This document shows, one piece after another, positions 4,550 through 6,075 of a stretch of 6,075 bases of DNA (positions within the stretch are counted from its first letter, which is position 1; every line of letters begins with the position of its first letter). Both the position numbers and the translations under genes were made by a program. The stretch is from DASQDN01 sp035630195 (GTDB lineage: Bacteria; Acidobacteriota; Terriglobia; Bryobacterales; Bryobacteraceae), in the NCBI GenBank assembly GCA_035630195.1, contig DASQLD010000485.1, positions 1 to 6,075 on the forward strand. Direction: 5' to 3'. Below the pieces are notes generated by a model. It was not told where the DNA came from. It did not search any database and saw only the letters and a program-made list of their open reading frames with translations.

Positions 4550-6075
4550 ATGACTCAGCGTATTTGGTTCGTTATGCTTGTCGCGCCCTATCTTGTGAGC
4601 GCGGAAACAGGCTTTAACCGGGAGATTCGGCCCATTCTGTCGGACAAATGTTTTGCCTGCCACGGCCCGGATGCGGCGGCGCGGAAAATCCGGCTGCGTC
4701 TTGACAGCGAGGCTGCTTCCCGCGCGGATCTCGGCGGCCGGTTCGCGATTGTCCCTGGCGATTCGGGGAGGAGTGAACTGGTCAAGCGTGTCACGGCGCC
4801 TAATCCAGGGCTACGGATGCCTCCCGCGCATACAGGTGTTAAGTTATCGGACCGGGAAATCAACGCGCTGAGGAGTTGGATCGACGAAGGCGCGAAGTGG
4901 CAGAAGCATTGGGCGTTTATTCCTCCGCAAGAGACGCGTCTGCCCGAAGTCAAGAACAAGCAATGGGCGCGAAACGGAATCGATTATTTCGTTCTGGAGC
5001 GTTTAGAGCGAGAAGGAATGCAACCCTCTCCCGAGGCCGCGAAAATAACGCTTCTGCGCCGAGTCCATTTCGATTTGACGGGACTTCCACCAACCATCGA
5101 CGAAGTTGATGGCTTCGTCAAGGATAATTCTCCCGATGCGTATGAGAAGGTGGTCGACCGGCTGCTGAAATCGCCTCGCTACGGAGAGAAGATGGCGATT
5201 CGCTGGTTGGATGCGGCTCGTTATGCCGATACAAATGGCTACCAGACGGACGCCGAGCGACACATGTGGCGATGGCGCGATTGGGTAATCGAATCGTTCA
5301 ATCGCAATCTTCCGTACGATCAGTTCGCGCTTCAGCAGATTGCGGGCGATTTGCTTCCCAATGCGACGTTAGACCAAAAGATCGCGACCGGATTCAATCG
5401 CAATCATCGGGGTAATTCGGAAGGCGGCATCGTGCCGGAGGAGTATTTGGCTGAGTATGCTGTCGATCGAGTGGAGACGTTTTCCACCGTTTTCCTGGGA
5501 CTGACTGTCGGATGCGCGCGCTGTCACAACCACAAGTACGATCCATTCACGCAGCGGGAGTTTTACCAATTCTTTGCTTACTTCAACAACATTCCCGAGC
5601 TTGGACGCTACCTCAAATACGGCAATACACCGCCGCTCGTCAAGGCCCCGGTGGCGGAGCAACAAGCTCGCATTCGCGAGTTGGACGCTGTGGTCGCACT
5701 GTCACAACAGGCGTTGATGGCACTCGATGGCGAACTTCGAAGCGCGCAACTAACCTGGGAGAAAGCGTTGACGTCCCGCGCCGATTGGATGCCGGTCAAA
5801 GGGATGGTTGCTCATGTCCCCGATGCTGCTTTGGCTGGCGCTACGTTCATCGATGCAGGCGATAAGGGAGCATTCGGCTTTTATGACCGGTTCACGGTCT
5901 CCGCGTGGATACGCTCGTCGGTCCCTAACGGCGCAATTATTACGCGCGCGGTGGACGATGCGGATGGGGAAGGCTGGGGGCTCTATCTGATCGATGGAAA
6001 GCTCCAGGCGAACCTGATTAAGCGGAGGCTGGATGATTCGATCCGATTGGAGTCAAAGGACACCGTGCCACTTTC
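4550..6075 (+). CDS. PSCyt1-PSCyt2 (DUF1549)-LamG secreted protein, 3' end outside window
   Basis: 508 codons are open to the right edge without a stop. Residues 1-18 form a signal peptide (core IWFVMLVAPYLV, cleavage near VSA|ET). The PSCyt1 domain (about 22-115) has FNREIRPILSDKC, the heme motif C34-F-A-C37-H38, LRMPPAHTG with Met90, and LRSWIDEGAKW. The PSCyt2/DUF1549 domain (about 142-345) has NGIDYFVLERLEREG, HFDLTGLPPT, RWLDAARYADTNGYQTD, NRNHRGNSEGG and a second CxxCH, C322-A-R-C325-H326, followed by NHKYDPF. A charged, probably coiled-coil linker (368-411) leads into a LamG/concanavalin-like segment (about 414 onward: IDAGDKGAFGFYDRFTVSAWI). A PSD1 (DUF1553) domain is expected beyond the edge; proteins of this type usually run to about 900-1100 residues. 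The function of the family is not established; extracytoplasmic heme-linked processing of a large substrate is an inference. The N-terminal half is paralogous to the gene at the left edge, which points the opposite way. Confidence 0.93.
   Translation, partial: MTQRIWFVMLVAPYLVSAETGFNREIRPILSDKCFACHGPDAAARKIRLRLDSEAASRADLGGRFAIVPGDSGRSELVKRVTAPNPGLRMPPAHTGVKLSDREINALRSWIDEGAKWQKHWAFIPPQETRLPEVKNKQWARNGIDYFVLERLEREGMQPSPEAAKITLLRRVHFDLTGLPPTIDEVDGFVKDNSPDAYEKVVDRLLKSPRYGEKMAIRWLDAARYADTNGYQTDAERHMWRWRDWVIESFNRNLPYDQFALQQIAGDLLPNATLDQKIATGFNRNHRGNSEGGIVPEEYLAEYAVDRVETFSTVFLGLTVGCARCHNHKYDPFTQREFYQFFAYFNNIPELGRYLKYGNTPPLVKAPVAEQQARIRELDAVVALSQQALMALDGELRSAQLTWEKALTSRADWMPVKGMVAHVPDAALAGATFIDAGDKGAFGFYDRFTVSAWIRSSVPNGAIITRAVDDADGEGWGLYLIDGKLQANLIKRRLDDSIRLESKDTVPL

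Noticed and set aside
4588..5865. Short frames on both strands overlapping the PSCyt1-PSCyt2 gene
   Set aside because: The continuous 508-codon frame with two CxxCH motifs explains the region; the others are shadows.
1..6075. CRISPR arrays, insertion sequences, phage or integrase genes
   Set aside because: No regularly spaced repeats, terminal inverted repeats or transposase/integrase-like frames were seen.

Overview
The window reads as chromosomal DNA of an Acidobacteriota member of the Bryobacterales/Solibacter type, with Planctomycetota as the main alternative. The evidence is the gene repertoire: two 'planctomycete cytochrome' (PSCyt1) proteins, one carrying PSCyt2 (DUF1549) and a LamG-like domain, plus a DUF1080 protein and a DUF6351 protein. 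All five genes appear to encode exported proteins with N-terminal signal peptides. The assignment rests on recognising families by eye, not on a database search.

Layout, left to right. (1) Positions 1-476, minus: the 5' part of a PSCyt1-type c-heme protein that runs off the left edge. (2) 477-513: a 37-bp divergent intergenic gap. (3) 514-2618, plus: a DUF6351 family secreted alpha/beta-hydrolase-like protein of about 701 residues, broken by an apparent one-base deletion in an A run at 961-963. (4) 2619-2703: a short convergent gap holding two adjacent perfect 7-bp hairpins. (5) 2704-3546, minus: a DUF1080 protein. (6) 3543-4490, minus: a secreted multi-domain protein ending in a LecA/PA-IL-like domain; its stop overlaps the DUF1080 start by 4 bp, so the two genes form an operon. 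(7) 4491-4549: a second divergent gap. (8) 4550-6075, plus: a PSCyt1-PSCyt2-LamG protein that runs off the right edge.

Taken together, two outward-facing PSCyt1 genes flank a central block made of a putative esterase-like hydrolase, a lectin-like protein and a DUF1080 protein (a family linked to 3-keto-glycoside cleavage). Extracytoplasmic handling of a plant or microbial polysaccharide or ester is a reasonable inference, but nothing here names a substrate. No RNA gene, CRISPR array, insertion sequence or phage gene was seen, and there is no stretch over 300 bases without a gene. The most useful second-look items are the frameshift, the double hairpin, the repeated -10-box/7-nt/start-codon arrangement that suggests leaderless mRNAs, and the unusual architecture of the LecA-like protein.
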